From Peptococcus niger (GTDB lineage Bacteria > Bacillota > Peptococcia > Peptococcales > Peptococcaceae): a DNA stretch of 64,000 nt. Position numbers and translations under genes: made by a program. The stretch spans positions 62,001-126,000 of the forward strand of contig NZ_FNAF01000002.1 in the NCBI RefSeq assembly GCF_900101835.1. The letters run 5' to 3'. Shown here piece after piece: positions 26,222-34,422 of the stretch; position 1 is the first letter of the stretch; each line of letters starts with the position of its first letter. Below the pieces are notes generated by a model. That model worked only from the letters and a program-made list of their open reading frames with translations. It was not told the DNA's origin and did not search any database.

Positions 26222-27022
26222 ATGACAGTCAATATTAACCGCGATAAATGCGTGGGCTGCGGGCTGTGCGTCAACGATTGTCCTGCGCATATTTTGGCTT
26301 TGGAAGAGGATAAGGCTGTACAAAAAAGTAAGGGCTGCATTTTTTGCGGTCACTGCGTCGCTGTGTGCCCGGTGCAGGCGGTCAGCTTGCCCGCCCTCAA
26401 CAGGGCGCCCAATAAAGAGCTGGCGGCCGAGGCCTTGCCGGACAATGTGGCCGATCTTGTTTATCGGCTGATGTGCGAACGGCGGTCTATCCGCCAGTTT
26501 AACGGTGCCCCTGTTCCAGAGACGGTGATGGAGCGGCTCATGGAAGTGGCCCGCCTGTCCCCGAGTGCCGGCAACCGTCAGCCGCTTCGGTATATTCTCG
26601 TTGAAGAGCACCTGGCGGCGCTTAGGGAAGGGGCCATGGAGGCGCTCAAAGCCTTTGTTCAACAACCGGAGGAGCATCCCTACCGTCATTTCTTTAAGGT
26701 CATGCTTGCCGAATATGAAGCCGGCCGAGACCCCCTCTTTTGGCAGGCGCCGCAACTGCTTTTACTGGTGCGCCCCAAGGATAGGGATGTGAACGATGCG
26801 CCGATTGCGGCCGGTCGCATTGAACTTTTGGCGCATGCGGAAGGCTACGGGGCCTGCTTTATCGGCTTTATCACCGCCATTTTGGCGGAAAATGCTCCCC
26901 TGCGTGAATTGGTCGGTTTGAAGCCGGATGAAGTGGCCCAATGTGCGCTCATCTTAGGCGAACCGGCGGTCCGCTACCATCGCGAGGTGGCACGTCGCCC
27001 TCTGCGGCTCACCCGCTTATAG
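26222..27022 (+). CDS. Ferredoxin-nitroreductase fusion protein
   Basis: A 266-residue protein. Residues 1-60 carry two [4Fe-4S] ferredoxin motifs (CVGCGLCVNDCP and CIFCGHCVAVCP). The rest is a nitroreductase-family FMN domain (RRSIRQFNGAPVP, SPSAGNRQP, YGACFIGFI). Such fusions probably feed low-potential electrons from ferredoxin to the flavin to reduce nitro compounds, quinones or flavins; the true substrate is unknown. I chose the ATG at 26222, which follows GGGAGGT and begins the ferredoxin domain; longer upstream readings overlap the tuf terminator. Confidence 0.9.
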   Translation: MTVNINRDKCVGCGLCVNDCPAHILALEEDKAVQKSKGCIFCGHCVAVCPVQAVSLPALNRAPNKELAAEALPDNVADLVYRLMCERRSIRQFNGAPVPETVMERLMEVARLSPSAGNRQPLRYILVEEHLAALREGAMEALKAFVQQPEEHPYRHFFKVMLAEYEAGRDPLFWQAPQLLLLVRPKDRDVNDAPIAAGRIELLAHAEGYGACFIGFITAILAENAPLRELVGLKPDEVAQCALILGEPAVRYHREVARRPLRLTRL

Positions 27023-27032
27023 GAAATATAGG

Positions 27033-27068
27033 AAAAGACCTCTCCGTCGCTAGACGGAGAGGTCTTTT
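27033..27068. terminator. Bidirectional terminator between convergent genes
   Basis: Sixteen-pair perfect stem (27033-27048 and 27053-27068), loop GCTA, T-rich on both strands. It touches the stop codon of the minus-strand regulator. Confidence 0.93.
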
Positions 27069-27709
27069 TAGTGGTCCTCTTTACGCACCTCTTTAATATA
27101 ATTATAAATGCTGTAGCGAGAAACGCCTAAGGCGTCAGCAATCAGGCGGACGCTGTTTTGGATTTGTAAAATCCCGCGCTTGTCCAAGTCCCGGACGACT
27201 TTTAAGCGGTCGGCCTTTTTGAAATTTGAAACCGGTTTATTGGTTGACTGGATGCTGGCCTGGATAATGGGCGCCAGGGCGGAGGGCGTATTAATGCCTA
27301 AAATATCCAGGTCTTCCTGGTCTGAGGACGTTTGTAAAAAATTCATCAGCGTGTACTGCATGGCCTCCACCTGGGTGCAGTCGTAATTGATGCAAAAAGC
27401 GATGTTGCGGCCACCAATTTTTTTAACAATGGTCGAGGACTTGAGTGAGGGCCCATTTTTTCGAATTTTTTTCTTGTAGTTGAGATAAACGTTTTCATCT
27501 GTGTTGCGGACGCGGGCTTTGGCCTCGTCAATCAAGGGCGATCCAACTTCACGTCCGGTCACATGACCGTTATAGATGTACAGGACCGCCTTTTCCGGTG
27601 TATCCAAATCGGAAATGCAGACCTCGCAATCCTTCCCGAAGGTTAGCGCAATGGCTTCGCCGATTTGATTCAAGAGTTCAAGCACATCATTTTCCGGAAC
27701 AGACCCCAT
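27068..27709 (-). CDS. YheO/DauR-like transcriptional regulator (PAS-like plus HTH)
   Basis: A 213-residue protein. The N-terminal 110 residues match the YheO-like PAS domain (LNQIGEAIALTFGKDCEVCISDL, then IYNGHVTGREVGSPL) and the C-terminal 45 match the DauR-type helix-turn-helix (RLIADALGVSRYSIYNYIKEVRK). Known relatives regulate amino acid catabolism, such as D-arginine use. It is divergent from iorAB with about 390 bases between, so it may control iorAB (inference). I chose the start at 27709 with AGGAGGG upstream. Confidence 0.85.
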   Translation of the reverse strand: MGSVPENDVLELLNQIGEAIALTFGKDCEVCISDLDTPEKAVLYIYNGHVTGREVGSPLIDEAKARVRNTDENVYLNYKKKIRKNGPSLKSSTIVKKIGGRNIAFCINYDCTQVEAMQYTLMNFLQTSSDQEDLDILGINTPSALAPIIQASIQSTNKPVSNFKKADRLKVVRDLDKRGILQIQNSVRLIADALGVSRYSIYNYIKEVRKEDH

Positions 27710-27754
27710 CAAGATCCCTCCTATTTGTAGGAACATTCAACATAATTTAAAAAA

Positions 27755-27783
27755 AGTATAGCATGAGATGTCAAAGACCACAA
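27755..27783 (-). promoter_or_regulatory. Promoter of the YheO/DauR-like regulator
   Basis: Minus strand: TTGTGG (27778-27783), 17-base spacer, TATACT (27755-27760). The leader contains one inverted copy of ATGTTGAA (27736-27743), also found upstream of iorA. Confidence 0.75.
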
Positions 27784-27886
27784 GGGCTTGCAGGAAAATC
27801 CCACTTGAGCCGGCTGTGATTTATGCAATTGCGAATGGCCATCCAGGCGGGGAAGAGGCATTTGAAAAAAGTCAGGGGGCATGCGC

Positions 27887-27937
27887 TTAGCTACCCATCA
27901 GGACGCCTCCATTGATAGACAAGAGCTGTTGAACAGT
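27887..27937 (-). pseudogene. Possible remnant of a short-chain dehydrogenase C-terminus
   Basis: On the minus strand this stretch reads TVQQLLSINGGVLMGS and a stop. The QLLSINGGVLM pattern is the usual end of short-chain dehydrogenases such as FabG. There is no open frame or ribosome site for the rest of such a gene; the next upstream bases are the AT-rich iorA promoter. It may be a decayed gene end or chance. Confidence 0.3.
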
Positions 27938-28038
27938 TGAAAATAAAGTTGGTCTGACGCCAACATTGAGGTAAAAATATGTTGAAAAATAAAAAATATC
28001 TATAAAAATGTTGAAAAAAATCAAAAGTGTGATAGGAT
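27926..28038 (+). promoter_or_regulatory. iorAB promoter region with repeated ATGTTGAA elements
   Basis: A likely promoter is TTGAAA (28011-28016), 16-base spacer, TAGGAT (28033-28038). Upstream are two copies of ATGTTGAAAAA, 29 bases apart (27979-27989 and 28008-28018), and CTGTTGAACAG, a near-palindrome, at 27926-27936. A third ATGTTGAA in reverse lies before the divergent regulator. These are candidate sites for that regulator. The rest of the 27710-28096 gap holds nothing else I recognise. Confidence 0.55.
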
Positions 28039-28096
28039 AGAACTAAGCAATGTACCACTGTTATGGAGAAGTGATAAGGAGAGGATGAAATCCATT

Positions 28097-29911
28097 ATGA
28101 AAGAACTGCTGACCGGTAACGAGGCATTTGCACGCGGCGTCATCGATGCCGGCGTTCATTTCGCTTCCGCCTATCCGGGGACGCCGTCCAGTGAAATTTT
28201 GAAAAACATCGCCTTGGACGACCGTCTCGTTGCAGAATGGGCCCCCAATGAAAAGGTGGCCATGGAAAGCGCCATCGGTGCTTCCATCGCTGGCGGACGT
28301 GCTTTTGCAAGCATGAAGCACGTTGGCCTGAACGTTGCCGCCGACCCCTTTATGACCTACGCTTACATGGGTGTGCATGGCGGCTTTGTTTTCGTTTCTG
28401 CAGACGACCCGGGACAACATTCCTCACAGAACGAGCAGGACAACCGTAACTTTGCCAAGTTTGGCAAAGTGGCCATGTTGGAACCGTCAGATAGCCAAGA
28501 GTGCTATGACATGGTGCGCGAGGCCTATGAGTTATCAGAAGAACTGAACACCATTGTGATGGTACGGTCTACAACCCGTATTTCTCACGCTAAGAGTTTG
28601 GTGGAAACCCGGGAGCGGAAAGAAGTCCCCATTCAGCCGCTGTGGGATCGGGCAACGAACATGCAGCACTTCGGTTCGGCGCCTTCTTCCTCCAAACCGA
28701 ACCGCCGCCTGCTGGATGCGCGTCAACCGAAAATGCGCGCAGCTGCTGAAGCATCGCCTTTCAATACGGTTGAGGACAACGGCGCCGATATCGGCATCGT
28801 CACTTCCGGCGCGGCCTATAATTACGTTAAAGAAGTTTTCGGCGATCAGGCAAATATTTTAAAACTTGGCTTTACCTGCCCCCTGCCGCTGGATAAAATT
28901 CGCGAATTTGCCGGCACCGTTAAAAAGCTTTATGTCGTCGAAGAGCTTGACCCGTTTATGGAAGAGCAAATCAAAGCTGCCGGCATTGACTGCATCGGCA
29001 AGGAAGTCATTCCGGCTGTGGACGAATTAAACCCTGGGATCATCGCCAAGGCCCTCTTAGGGGAAGACCATAAGGGCATTCAAATCGATCCGAAAGATTT
29101 GATCCCGCGTCCGCCGACCATGTGTGCCGGCTGCCCGCACCGGTCCTTCTTCTATGCGTTGGGCAAACGGAAGAATTGCTATATTTCCAATGACATCGGC
29201 TGCTATACCCTGGGCGGGTATGAACCGCTTTTCTGCTTGGACAGCGGGATCTGCATGGGCAGTGCGACGGCCGTTGGCCATGGGGTGGCCAAAATTCTCC
29301 AGCAGTCCGGTGAAGAAAAACGGGTTGTTGCCGTGATGGGGGACAGTACCTTCTTCGCCACCGGCATGAATGGGTTGGAAAACTCCCTGTACAACGGCTC
29401 TAACCTGATTACCGTCGTTCTAGACAACCGGATCACCGCCATGACCGGGCACCAGGAAAACCCCGGCTCCGGCTTTACCGCCCAAGGTGAGATCAGCCAC
29501 ATGGTCAGTGTGGAAGAAGTGGCCCGCGCCTTCGGCTGTAAGCTCATCCGCACCGTCAACCCGCATGATCAGAAAGCCACGAATGACGCCTTAGACTGGG
29601 CCTTTGCTCAAACGGAACCTTGCGTCATCATCAGCCGCTACCCATGCGCCTTGAAGAAATACACCGAAGCAGACCTGGAAGAATTCGGCCCCTTGAATCG
29701 CCGCTTTACGGTTGACCAGGATGTCTGCATCGGTTGCAAAAAATGCACCCGCACCGGCTGCCCGGCTATTATCTTCCAAACCGAGATCAAGAAAAGCTCT
29801 ATTGATCGCAATCAATGCCTCGGTTGCAGCCTTTGCTCACAGGTATGCCCGGTTAAGGCCATCCACGCCGTTGGTGAGCCTTGCCTCGGAAAGGAGACGC
29901 AGAAAAAATGA
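28097..29911 (+). CDS. iorA: Indolepyruvate ferredoxin oxidoreductase, alpha subunit
   Basis: Oxidatively decarboxylates aryl-pyruvates from tryptophan, tyrosine and phenylalanine to aryl-acetyl-CoA with ferredoxin as acceptor; part of amino acid fermentation. The 604-residue protein has the pyrimidine-binding region, the thiamine diphosphate site (CAGCPHR; GDSTFFATGMNGL) and a C-terminal ferredoxin domain with two clusters (CIGCKKCTRTGCP, where one spacing is CxxCxxxxCP, and CLGCSLCSQVCP). I preferred the ATG at 28097 (MKELLTGNEA), the family N-terminus; the ATG at 28085 has its ribosome site only three bases away. Overlaps iorB by four bases. Confidence 0.93.
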   Translation: MKELLTGNEAFARGVIDAGVHFASAYPGTPSSEILKNIALDDRLVAEWAPNEKVAMESAIGASIAGGRAFASMKHVGLNVAADPFMTYAYMGVHGGFVFVSADDPGQHSSQNEQDNRNFAKFGKVAMLEPSDSQECYDMVREAYELSEELNTIVMVRSTTRISHAKSLVETRERKEVPIQPLWDRATNMQHFGSAPSSSKPNRRLLDARQPKMRAAAEASPFNTVEDNGADIGIVTSGAAYNYVKEVFGDQANILKLGFTCPLPLDKIREFAGTVKKLYVVEELDPFMEEQIKAAGIDCIGKEVIPAVDELNPGIIAKALLGEDHKGIQIDPKDLIPRPPTMCAGCPHRSFFYALGKRKNCYISNDIGCYTLGGYEPLFCLDSGICMGSATAVGHGVAKILQQSGEEKRVVAVMGDSTFFATGMNGLENSLYNGSNLITVVLDNRITAMTGHQENPGSGFTAQGEISHMVSVEEVARAFGCKLIRTVNPHDQKATNDALDWAFAQTEPCVIISRYPCALKKYTEADLEEFGPLNRRFTVDQDVCIGCKKCTRTGCPAIIFQTEIKKSSIDRNQCLGCSLCSQVCPVKAIHAVGEPCLGKETQKK

Positions 29912-30486
29912 GTGTGACATCCGTTCTGTTGGTCGGTATCGGTGGTCAAGGCACGGTCTTTCTGTCCAATATTCTGGTCAAAGGGCTGCTGAATGCCGGT
30001 TATGACGTAAAAATGAGTGAAATTCACGGCATGGCGCAACGTGGCGGCACGGTGTCCACCCAGGTGCGCTATGGCGATAAGGTCTATTCGCCAATCATCG
30101 GTGACGGCGAAGCCGACATCATGGTTGCCTTTGAAAAGCAGGAAGCCTTGCGCTACATGCACCTTTTAAAACCGGGCGGGGAACTCATCGTCAATGATGA
30201 AGGCTTGCCCTCAGCCCCGGTTCAGTCCGGTAAAATCACCTACCCGGAAGACACCATTGACGTGTTAAAGGGGCTGGTGGCAGATACCGTGGTCATCAAA
30301 GCTTCGGATATTGCCGATGAATTGGGCAATCCGAAGGTCGCCAATGTGGTCCTGTTTGGGGCCTTGGCAAAATTGATGAACCTGGCGGACATTGATTGGA
30401 AACCGGTCATCGCCGCATCGGTCAAAGAAAAATTTGTTGATGTGAACATGGAGGCCTTTGACCGCGGTCAAGCCTTGATCCAATAA
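29908..30486 (+). CDS. iorB: Indolepyruvate ferredoxin oxidoreductase, beta subunit
   Basis: Gamma-domain partner of IorA. The 192-residue protein has VGIGGQGTVFLSNIL near the N-terminus and the SEIHGMAQRGGTV motif of the 2-oxoacid:acceptor oxidoreductase gamma family. Start ATG at 29908 overlaps the iorA stop and follows AAGGAGACG. Together they form the usual two-gene operon. Confidence 0.93.
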   Translation: MSVTSVLLVGIGGQGTVFLSNILVKGLLNAGYDVKMSEIHGMAQRGGTVSTQVRYGDKVYSPIIGDGEADIMVAFEKQEALRYMHLLKPGGELIVNDEGLPSAPVQSGKITYPEDTIDVLKGLVADTVVIKASDIADELGNPKVANVVLFGALAKLMNLADIDWKPVIAASVKEKFVDVNMEAFDRGQALIQ

Positions 30487-30530
30487 ATGACAGTCCTGTC
30501 GGTGAGCTGATGGCCCACCAACCTGGAAAT

Positions 30531-30576
30531 AAAAAATCCCTGGAACTGCTTTTAAGGGCAGTTCCAGGGATTTTTT
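30531..30576. terminator. Bidirectional terminator between iorB and lexA
   Basis: Nineteen-base arms (30531-30549 and 30558-30576) forming a perfect stem with A/T tails on both sides; it serves both convergent genes. Confidence 0.94.
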
Positions 30577-30585
30577 CTGCTGGGC

Positions 30586-31242
30586 TTAACGGTGCATATC
30601 TCGATAGCAACCGATGACCTTCCCGATGATCATGGGGTTTTCAGCGTAAATCGGTTCCATGGAGGGATTTTCCGGCTGCAACCGAATGCGATTTTTTTCC
30701 CGGTAGTAGGTTTTGCAGGTGGCTTCATCGCCAATCAGGGCGACAATGATATCGCCATTGGCAGCCGTGGGCTGGGGGGCAACAATAATATAATCCCCGT
30801 CCAGGATGCCGGCGTCAATCATGGATTCGCCGCGAATGCGCAGCATAAAGGCACCTTCATCGCGGATGAACCGCATGGGCATGGCAATGCGGTCTTCTAA
30901 ATTTTCATCGGCAAAAATAGGGGCGCCGGCCGCCACAGCCCCATAGACCGGCAAGCCGACCATTTCTTCAAAGACCTCTTCGTTGACTGCGGCAAAAGAC
31001 CGGTAGTCGGAGCCATCGCTGTTTTTTAAGATCATGATGGCCCGGGGCTTGGTCGGGTCCCGTTGGATATAGCCCTTTTTTTCCAGTTGGTTCAAATGAT
31101 TGTGGACGGTGGACGAGCTTTTCAGGTCAACGGCTTCGCCGATTTCCCGCACTGACGGCGGATAACCTTTTTCTTCCACCTCGGCGGTGATGAAATCTAA
31201 AATCCGCACCTGGCGAGCACTTAAAGCGGTTTTTATCTGCAT
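30586..31242 (-). CDS. lexA: LexA repressor of the SOS response
   Basis: Represses DNA-damage genes and cleaves itself when RecA is activated. The 218-residue protein has an N-terminal winged helix (PPSVREIGEAVDLKSSSTV), the cleavage site Ala105-Gly106 (GAVAAGAP), and the catalytic Ser140 (RGESMIDAG) and Lys177 (CKTYY). Start at 31242 follows AAAGGAGTCCC. A LexA-box-like sequence overlaps its promoter, consistent with autoregulation. Confidence 0.96.
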   Translation of the reverse strand: MQIKTALSARQVRILDFITAEVEEKGYPPSVREIGEAVDLKSSSTVHNHLNQLEKKGYIQRDPTKPRAIMILKNSDGSDYRSFAAVNEEVFEEMVGLPVYGAVAAGAPIFADENLEDRIAMPMRFIRDEGAFMLRIRGESMIDAGILDGDYIIVAPQPTAANGDIIVALIGDEATCKTYYREKNRIRLQPENPSMEPIYAENPMIIGKVIGCYRDMHR

Positions 31243-31288
31243 ACGGGACTCCTTTCAGCGCATGGAGACATCGGGTAATGTTGCCTCC

Positions 31289-31328
31289 AGTATACAAAAA
31301 AAATACACAAAAATCAAACGTTTATTCG
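31289..31328 (-). promoter_or_regulatory. lexA promoter with LexA-box-like operator
   Basis: Minus strand: TTGATT (31312-31317), 17-base spacer, TATACT (31289-31294). Overlapping the -35 is CGAATAAACGTTTG (31315-31328), one mismatch from the Gram-positive box CGAAC-N4-GTTYG. Confidence 0.78.
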
Positions 31329-31455
31329 GCGAATGGGAGTTCCCTTTTTTGCCGGGCCTTGCGCTTGCCTGGCCGGTACAAGTGGTCTTGTTGAGGCCAG
31401 ATTAGGGTTAGACGGTATTTTTTTCTTGATAAGGGGCATAAATCTCTAAAAAGTA

Positions 31456-31484
31456 TTGACAAGTACCGGCCGGTTCGGTAAACT
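31456..31484 (+). promoter_or_regulatory. Promoter of rpmG-secE-nusG
   Basis: TTGACA (31456-31461), 17-base spacer, TAAACT (31479-31484). Just downstream a small hairpin GTGCC-TTTTGAC-GGCAC followed by GTCTTTTTAT (31491-31517) could act as an attenuator. Confidence 0.8.
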
Positions 31485-31557
31485 GTATAAGTGCCTTTTG
31501 ACGGCACGTCTTTTTATATTGTCAAAAATCCGAAATTCCTCTACAGGAGGTGTAAAC

Positions 31558-31707
31558 ATGCGCGTCGGAATTACATTGGAATGCACAGAGTGCAAAAATA
31601 GAAATTACCAAACGAATAAGAATAAGAAGAACACCACCGGGCGCCTTGAAGTCAAAAAATATTGCCCGTTCTGCAAATCCCATCAACTGCATAAAGAAAC
31701 CAAATAA
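31558..31707 (+). CDS. rpmG: Ribosomal protein L33, zinc-binding form
   Basis: A 49-residue 50S protein with the zinc ribbon Cys9, Cys12, Cys36, Cys39 (CTEC, CPFC). The presence of all four cysteines marks the zinc-dependent form. Start ATG at 31558 follows AGGAGGTG; a longer in-frame reading from 31456 would begin in the promoter. First gene of the rpmG-secE-nusG unit. Confidence 0.95.
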   Translation: MRVGITLECTECKNRNYQTNKNKKNTTGRLEVKKYCPFCKSHQLHKETK

Positions 31708-31734
31708 CGCTCTAATTAGGTAAGGATGATTGAA

Positions 31735-31953
31735 ATGAGCAGACAAAAAGGCAATGAAAAGAAGGAAGGATTTTTTAAACGGTTAAAGAAAAATCTTCGC
31801 CTTTCTTTCAGTGAACTGAAAAAAGTTCATTGGCCCAACCGCCAGGAAACCATTACCTACACCGGTGTTGTTTTGGTCACCGTTGCCATTATTACAGCGT
31901 TGATTTGGGTAGTGGATTCCGGCATCACGGCTGCTTTAGGCTTGTTATTGTAA
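31735..31953 (+). CDS. secE: Preprotein translocase subunit SecE
   Basis: A 72-residue single-span membrane protein of the Sec channel. It has the conserved cytoplasmic helix with SFSELKKVHWPNRQET and one hydrophobic segment (TGVVLVTVAIITALIWVV). Two ATGs are possible, 31726 and 31735; the second has AAGGAT seven bases upstream and is preferred. Confidence 0.93.
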   Translation: MSRQKGNEKKEGFFKRLKKNLRLSFSELKKVHWPNRQETITYTGVVLVTVAIITALIWVVDSGITAALGLLL

Positions 31954-31974
31954 GAGAGGAGGCCAATCCTCACC

Positions 31975-32532
31975 ATGGCTGAAAATCAAAATAAGGCATG
32001 GTACGCGATTCATACCTATAGCGGCTACGAGAAGAAGGTGCAAAGCACCCTTCTCACTCGAGCCAAGACCATGAACATGGAAGACTATATTCTGCGCTGC
32101 CTTGTCCCTGAAGAAGAAGTGCGCGAAATGAAAAATGGCGCTAACCGTACTGTGGTACGGAAGCTTTTTCCGGGCTATGTCTTTGTGGAAATGGTTTTAA
32201 CCGATGAGTCATGGTATGTGGTGCGCAATACCACCGGTGTAACCGGCTTTGTAGGTGCGGGCAACAGTCCTGTACCCTTGCAGGATTACGAAGTGGAGCC
32301 GCTTTTGCGTGCGCTGGAAGCTGCAGAGGAGGGCGAAACAGTTCCGCCGGCAGACTTGGATGCCGAAGTAGGCGATACGGTGGGCTTTACCGATTCGTCT
32401 TTTGCGGACTTTATCGGTACCATTGTGGCAATTGACCGAGACCGTCGCAAAGTTCAAGTGAGCGCTGCCTTGTTTGGCGGACGCGAAACCAGCATGGAAA
32501 TGGACTTTGACAAGGTCTATGTGAAAAAGTAA
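31975..32532 (+). CDS. nusG: Transcription termination/antitermination factor NusG
   Basis: Binds RNA polymerase and couples transcription with translation or termination. The 185-residue protein has the NGN domain (WYAIHTYSGYE, FPGYVFVEM) and a C-terminal KOW domain (FIGTIVAIDRDRRKVQVSAALFGGRET). The ribosome site GAGGAGG (31956-31962) lies 12 bases from the ATG and can pair in a small hairpin GAGGA/TCCTC (31956-31960 with 31967-31971), which might modulate translation. Confidence 0.96.
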   Translation: MAENQNKAWYAIHTYSGYEKKVQSTLLTRAKTMNMEDYILRCLVPEEEVREMKNGANRTVVRKLFPGYVFVEMVLTDESWYVVRNTTGVTGFVGAGNSPVPLQDYEVEPLLRALEAAEEGETVPPADLDAEVGDTVGFTDSSFADFIGTIVAIDRDRRKVQVSAALFGGRETSMEMDFDKVYVKK

Positions 32533-32554
32533 CCTTAAATAAGGAGGTGTTTTT

Positions 32555-32980
32555 ATGGCAAAGAAAGTCATCGGTTTTATTAAATTGCAAGTTGAAGCCG
32601 GGAAAGCAAACCCTGCACCGCCCGTTGGGCCGGCCCTGGGTCAGCACGGTGTCAACATGATGCAATTCTGCAATGATTTCAATGAACGCACAAAGTCTCA
32701 GATGGGGATGTTGATTCCGGTTGAAATTACCGTGTATCAGGACCATTCCTTTACGTTCATCACCAAAACCCCGCCTGCAGCAGTTTTGCTGAAAAAAGCG
32801 GCCGGTTTGGAACGGGCCTCCGGTGAACCGAACAAGAATAAGGTCGGCAAAGTCACCGAGGCACAAGTGCGTGAAATCGCAGAAACAAAAATGCAAGATT
32901 TAAATGCCGCTACCATCGAAACCGCCATGTCTATGATCAAGGGCTCTGCCCGCAGCATGGGGATTGAAGTAGAAGGCTAA
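32555..32980 (+). CDS. rplK: Ribosomal protein L11
   Basis: Part of the GTPase-associated centre of the 50S subunit. The 141-residue protein has the proline-rich [15 protein letters not shown] and the C-terminal rRNA-binding domain ending [19 protein letters not shown]-like. Start ATG at 32555 follows AAGGAGGTG. Confidence 0.97.
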   Translation: MAKKVIGFIKLQVEAGKANPAPPVGPALGQHGVNMMQFCNDFNERTKSQMGMLIPVEITVYQDHSFTFITKTPPAAVLLKKAAGLERASGEPNKNKVGKVTEAQVREIAETKMQDLNAATIETAMSMIKGSARSMGIEVEG

Positions 32981-33033
32981 TTGCGAGACATGTGGGAGGC
33001 GGAAGCCGTTTGCACCACAAAGGAGGATAACAC

Positions 33034-33726
33034 ATGGCAAAACACGGTAAGAAATACAACGAGAATGCCAAACTCGTTGACCGTAACAAACTGTATGAAG
33101 TTGATGAAGCCTTTGCGCTCATCAAAAAATATGCCAAAGCCAATTTTGACGAATCCGTTGAAGTGGCATTCAAATTGGGCATTGACACACGTCATGCCGA
33201 CCAGCAAATTCGTAATGCAATGGTACTGCCGCACGGTACAGGCGTCAGCCGGTCCGTTTTGGTTTTCGCTAAAGGCGATAAGGCCAAAGAAGCAGAAGCT
33301 GCCGGTGCTGAATTTGTCGGTGCGGAAGACATGGTCGACAAAATCAAAGGCGGTTGGACCGACTTCAATGTGGCCATTGCAACTCCGGATATGATGGGAA
33401 CCGTTGGTAAAATCGGGCGGATTTTAGGGCCGAAAGGCTTAATGCCGAACCCGAAAACCGGGACCGTCACCATGGACGTTGAAAATGCCGTCAAAGAAGT
33501 TAAGGCCGGGAAGATCGAATATCGTGCTGAAAAAGCCGGTGTCGTTCATGCGCCGATCGGTAAACTGAGCTTTGAAGAGAATGCTTTGGTCGAAAACTTT
33601 AACGCCCTGGCAGCAGCCATCGTTAAAGCGAAACCGGCTTCTCAAAAAGGGGTTTACGTTAAAAGCGTAACCATTTCCACCAGCATGGGCCCGGGGATCA
33701 AATTGAACCCGAACCATATTGCTTAA
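33034..33726 (+). CDS. rplA: Ribosomal protein L1
   Basis: Forms the mobile L1 stalk that moves E-site tRNA. The 230-residue protein has the family signature [17 protein letters not shown] near residue 129. Start follows AAAGGAGGATAACAC. Often represses its own operon by binding the mRNA; no L1 site was looked for in detail. Confidence 0.97.
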   Translation: MAKHGKKYNENAKLVDRNKLYEVDEAFALIKKYAKANFDESVEVAFKLGIDTRHADQQIRNAMVLPHGTGVSRSVLVFAKGDKAKEAEAAGAEFVGAEDMVDKIKGGWTDFNVAIATPDMMGTVGKIGRILGPKGLMPNPKTGTVTMDVENAVKEVKAGKIEYRAEKAGVVHAPIGKLSFEENALVENFNALAAAIVKAKPASQKGVYVKSVTISTSMGPGIKLNPNHIA

Positions 33727-33888
33727 TTTGAATATGTTATCTGCCGGAGACAGCGGGGGCGAAAGCTTAATCATCCTGCCGAGGCGCCATGACATCCATC
33801 AGGATGCTAAGGCCTCTGTCTCGCGAGACGAGGCTTTTTCTTTTGGGCAGATACATAAATGTCAGATCATGAAAGGGAGGTGAATCTG
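33727..33888 (+). promoter_or_regulatory. L10 leader: autoregulatory RNA with attenuator before rplJ-rplL
   Basis: The 162-base gap before rplJ holds an L10-leader-like structured RNA. Its 3' part is an intrinsic terminator (GCCTC-T-GTCTC-GC-GAGAC-GAGGC, 33812-33834, then five T). An upstream GAGACAG (33747-33753) can pair instead with CTGTCTC (33816-33822), a possible antiterminator. In other Firmicutes the L10(L12) complex binds such leaders and reduces expression. Confidence 0.75.
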
Positions 33889-34392
33889 TTGTCAACCTTT
33901 GAAAGCAAAAAACAGATTGTCACCGATTTACAAGCTAAATTTGAAGCTGCAAAAAGCGTTGTTGTTGTGGACTATACCGGCGTTAATGCCAAACAAACCA
34001 CTGCCTTGCGTAAATCCATGCGTGAAGGCAATGTGGAATACGTCGTTGCGAAAAACACCCTCTTCTTGCGTGCCGCTGAAGCCGCAGGTTACACCGGGAT
34101 GGATGAAATGTTTACCGGCGTTTCCGCTGTGGCTTTCTGCGCAGAAGATGAAGTAAAACCGGCCAATATCCTGTCAAAATTCATCAAAGACAATAAAATT
34201 ATGGTCCTGAAGGGCGGTATCCTGGAAGGCGAAGTCATTGATGCCGCTAAGGTCGAAGTGCTCGGCAGCCTGCCGTCCAAGGAAGAACTCTTGTCCAAAG
34301 TGGCTTCCTGCTTCAAAGGGCCTTTGCAAAATGTTTGCTACGCCCTCGATGCTGTTCGTAAAAAAGCCGAAGAAGAAAACGCAAGCGCGTAA
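33889..34392 (+). CDS. rplJ: Ribosomal protein L10
   Basis: Base of the L7/L12 stalk. The start is TTG at 33889, which follows GGGAGGTG at six bases and gives the normal N-terminus (STFESKKQIV); the ATG at 33859 lies before the ribosome site and is rejected. The 167 residues include VVVDYTGVNAKQTT. A structured leader precedes it. Confidence 0.95.
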   Translation: MSTFESKKQIVTDLQAKFEAAKSVVVVDYTGVNAKQTTALRKSMREGNVEYVVAKNTLFLRAAEAAGYTGMDEMFTGVSAVAFCAEDEVKPANILSKFIKDNKIMVLKGGILEGEVIDAAKVEVLGSLPSKEELLSKVASCFKGPLQNVCYALDAVRKKAEEENASA

Positions 34393-34422
34393 CGGCAAAG
34401 CAATTAGAAAAGGAGAAACACC

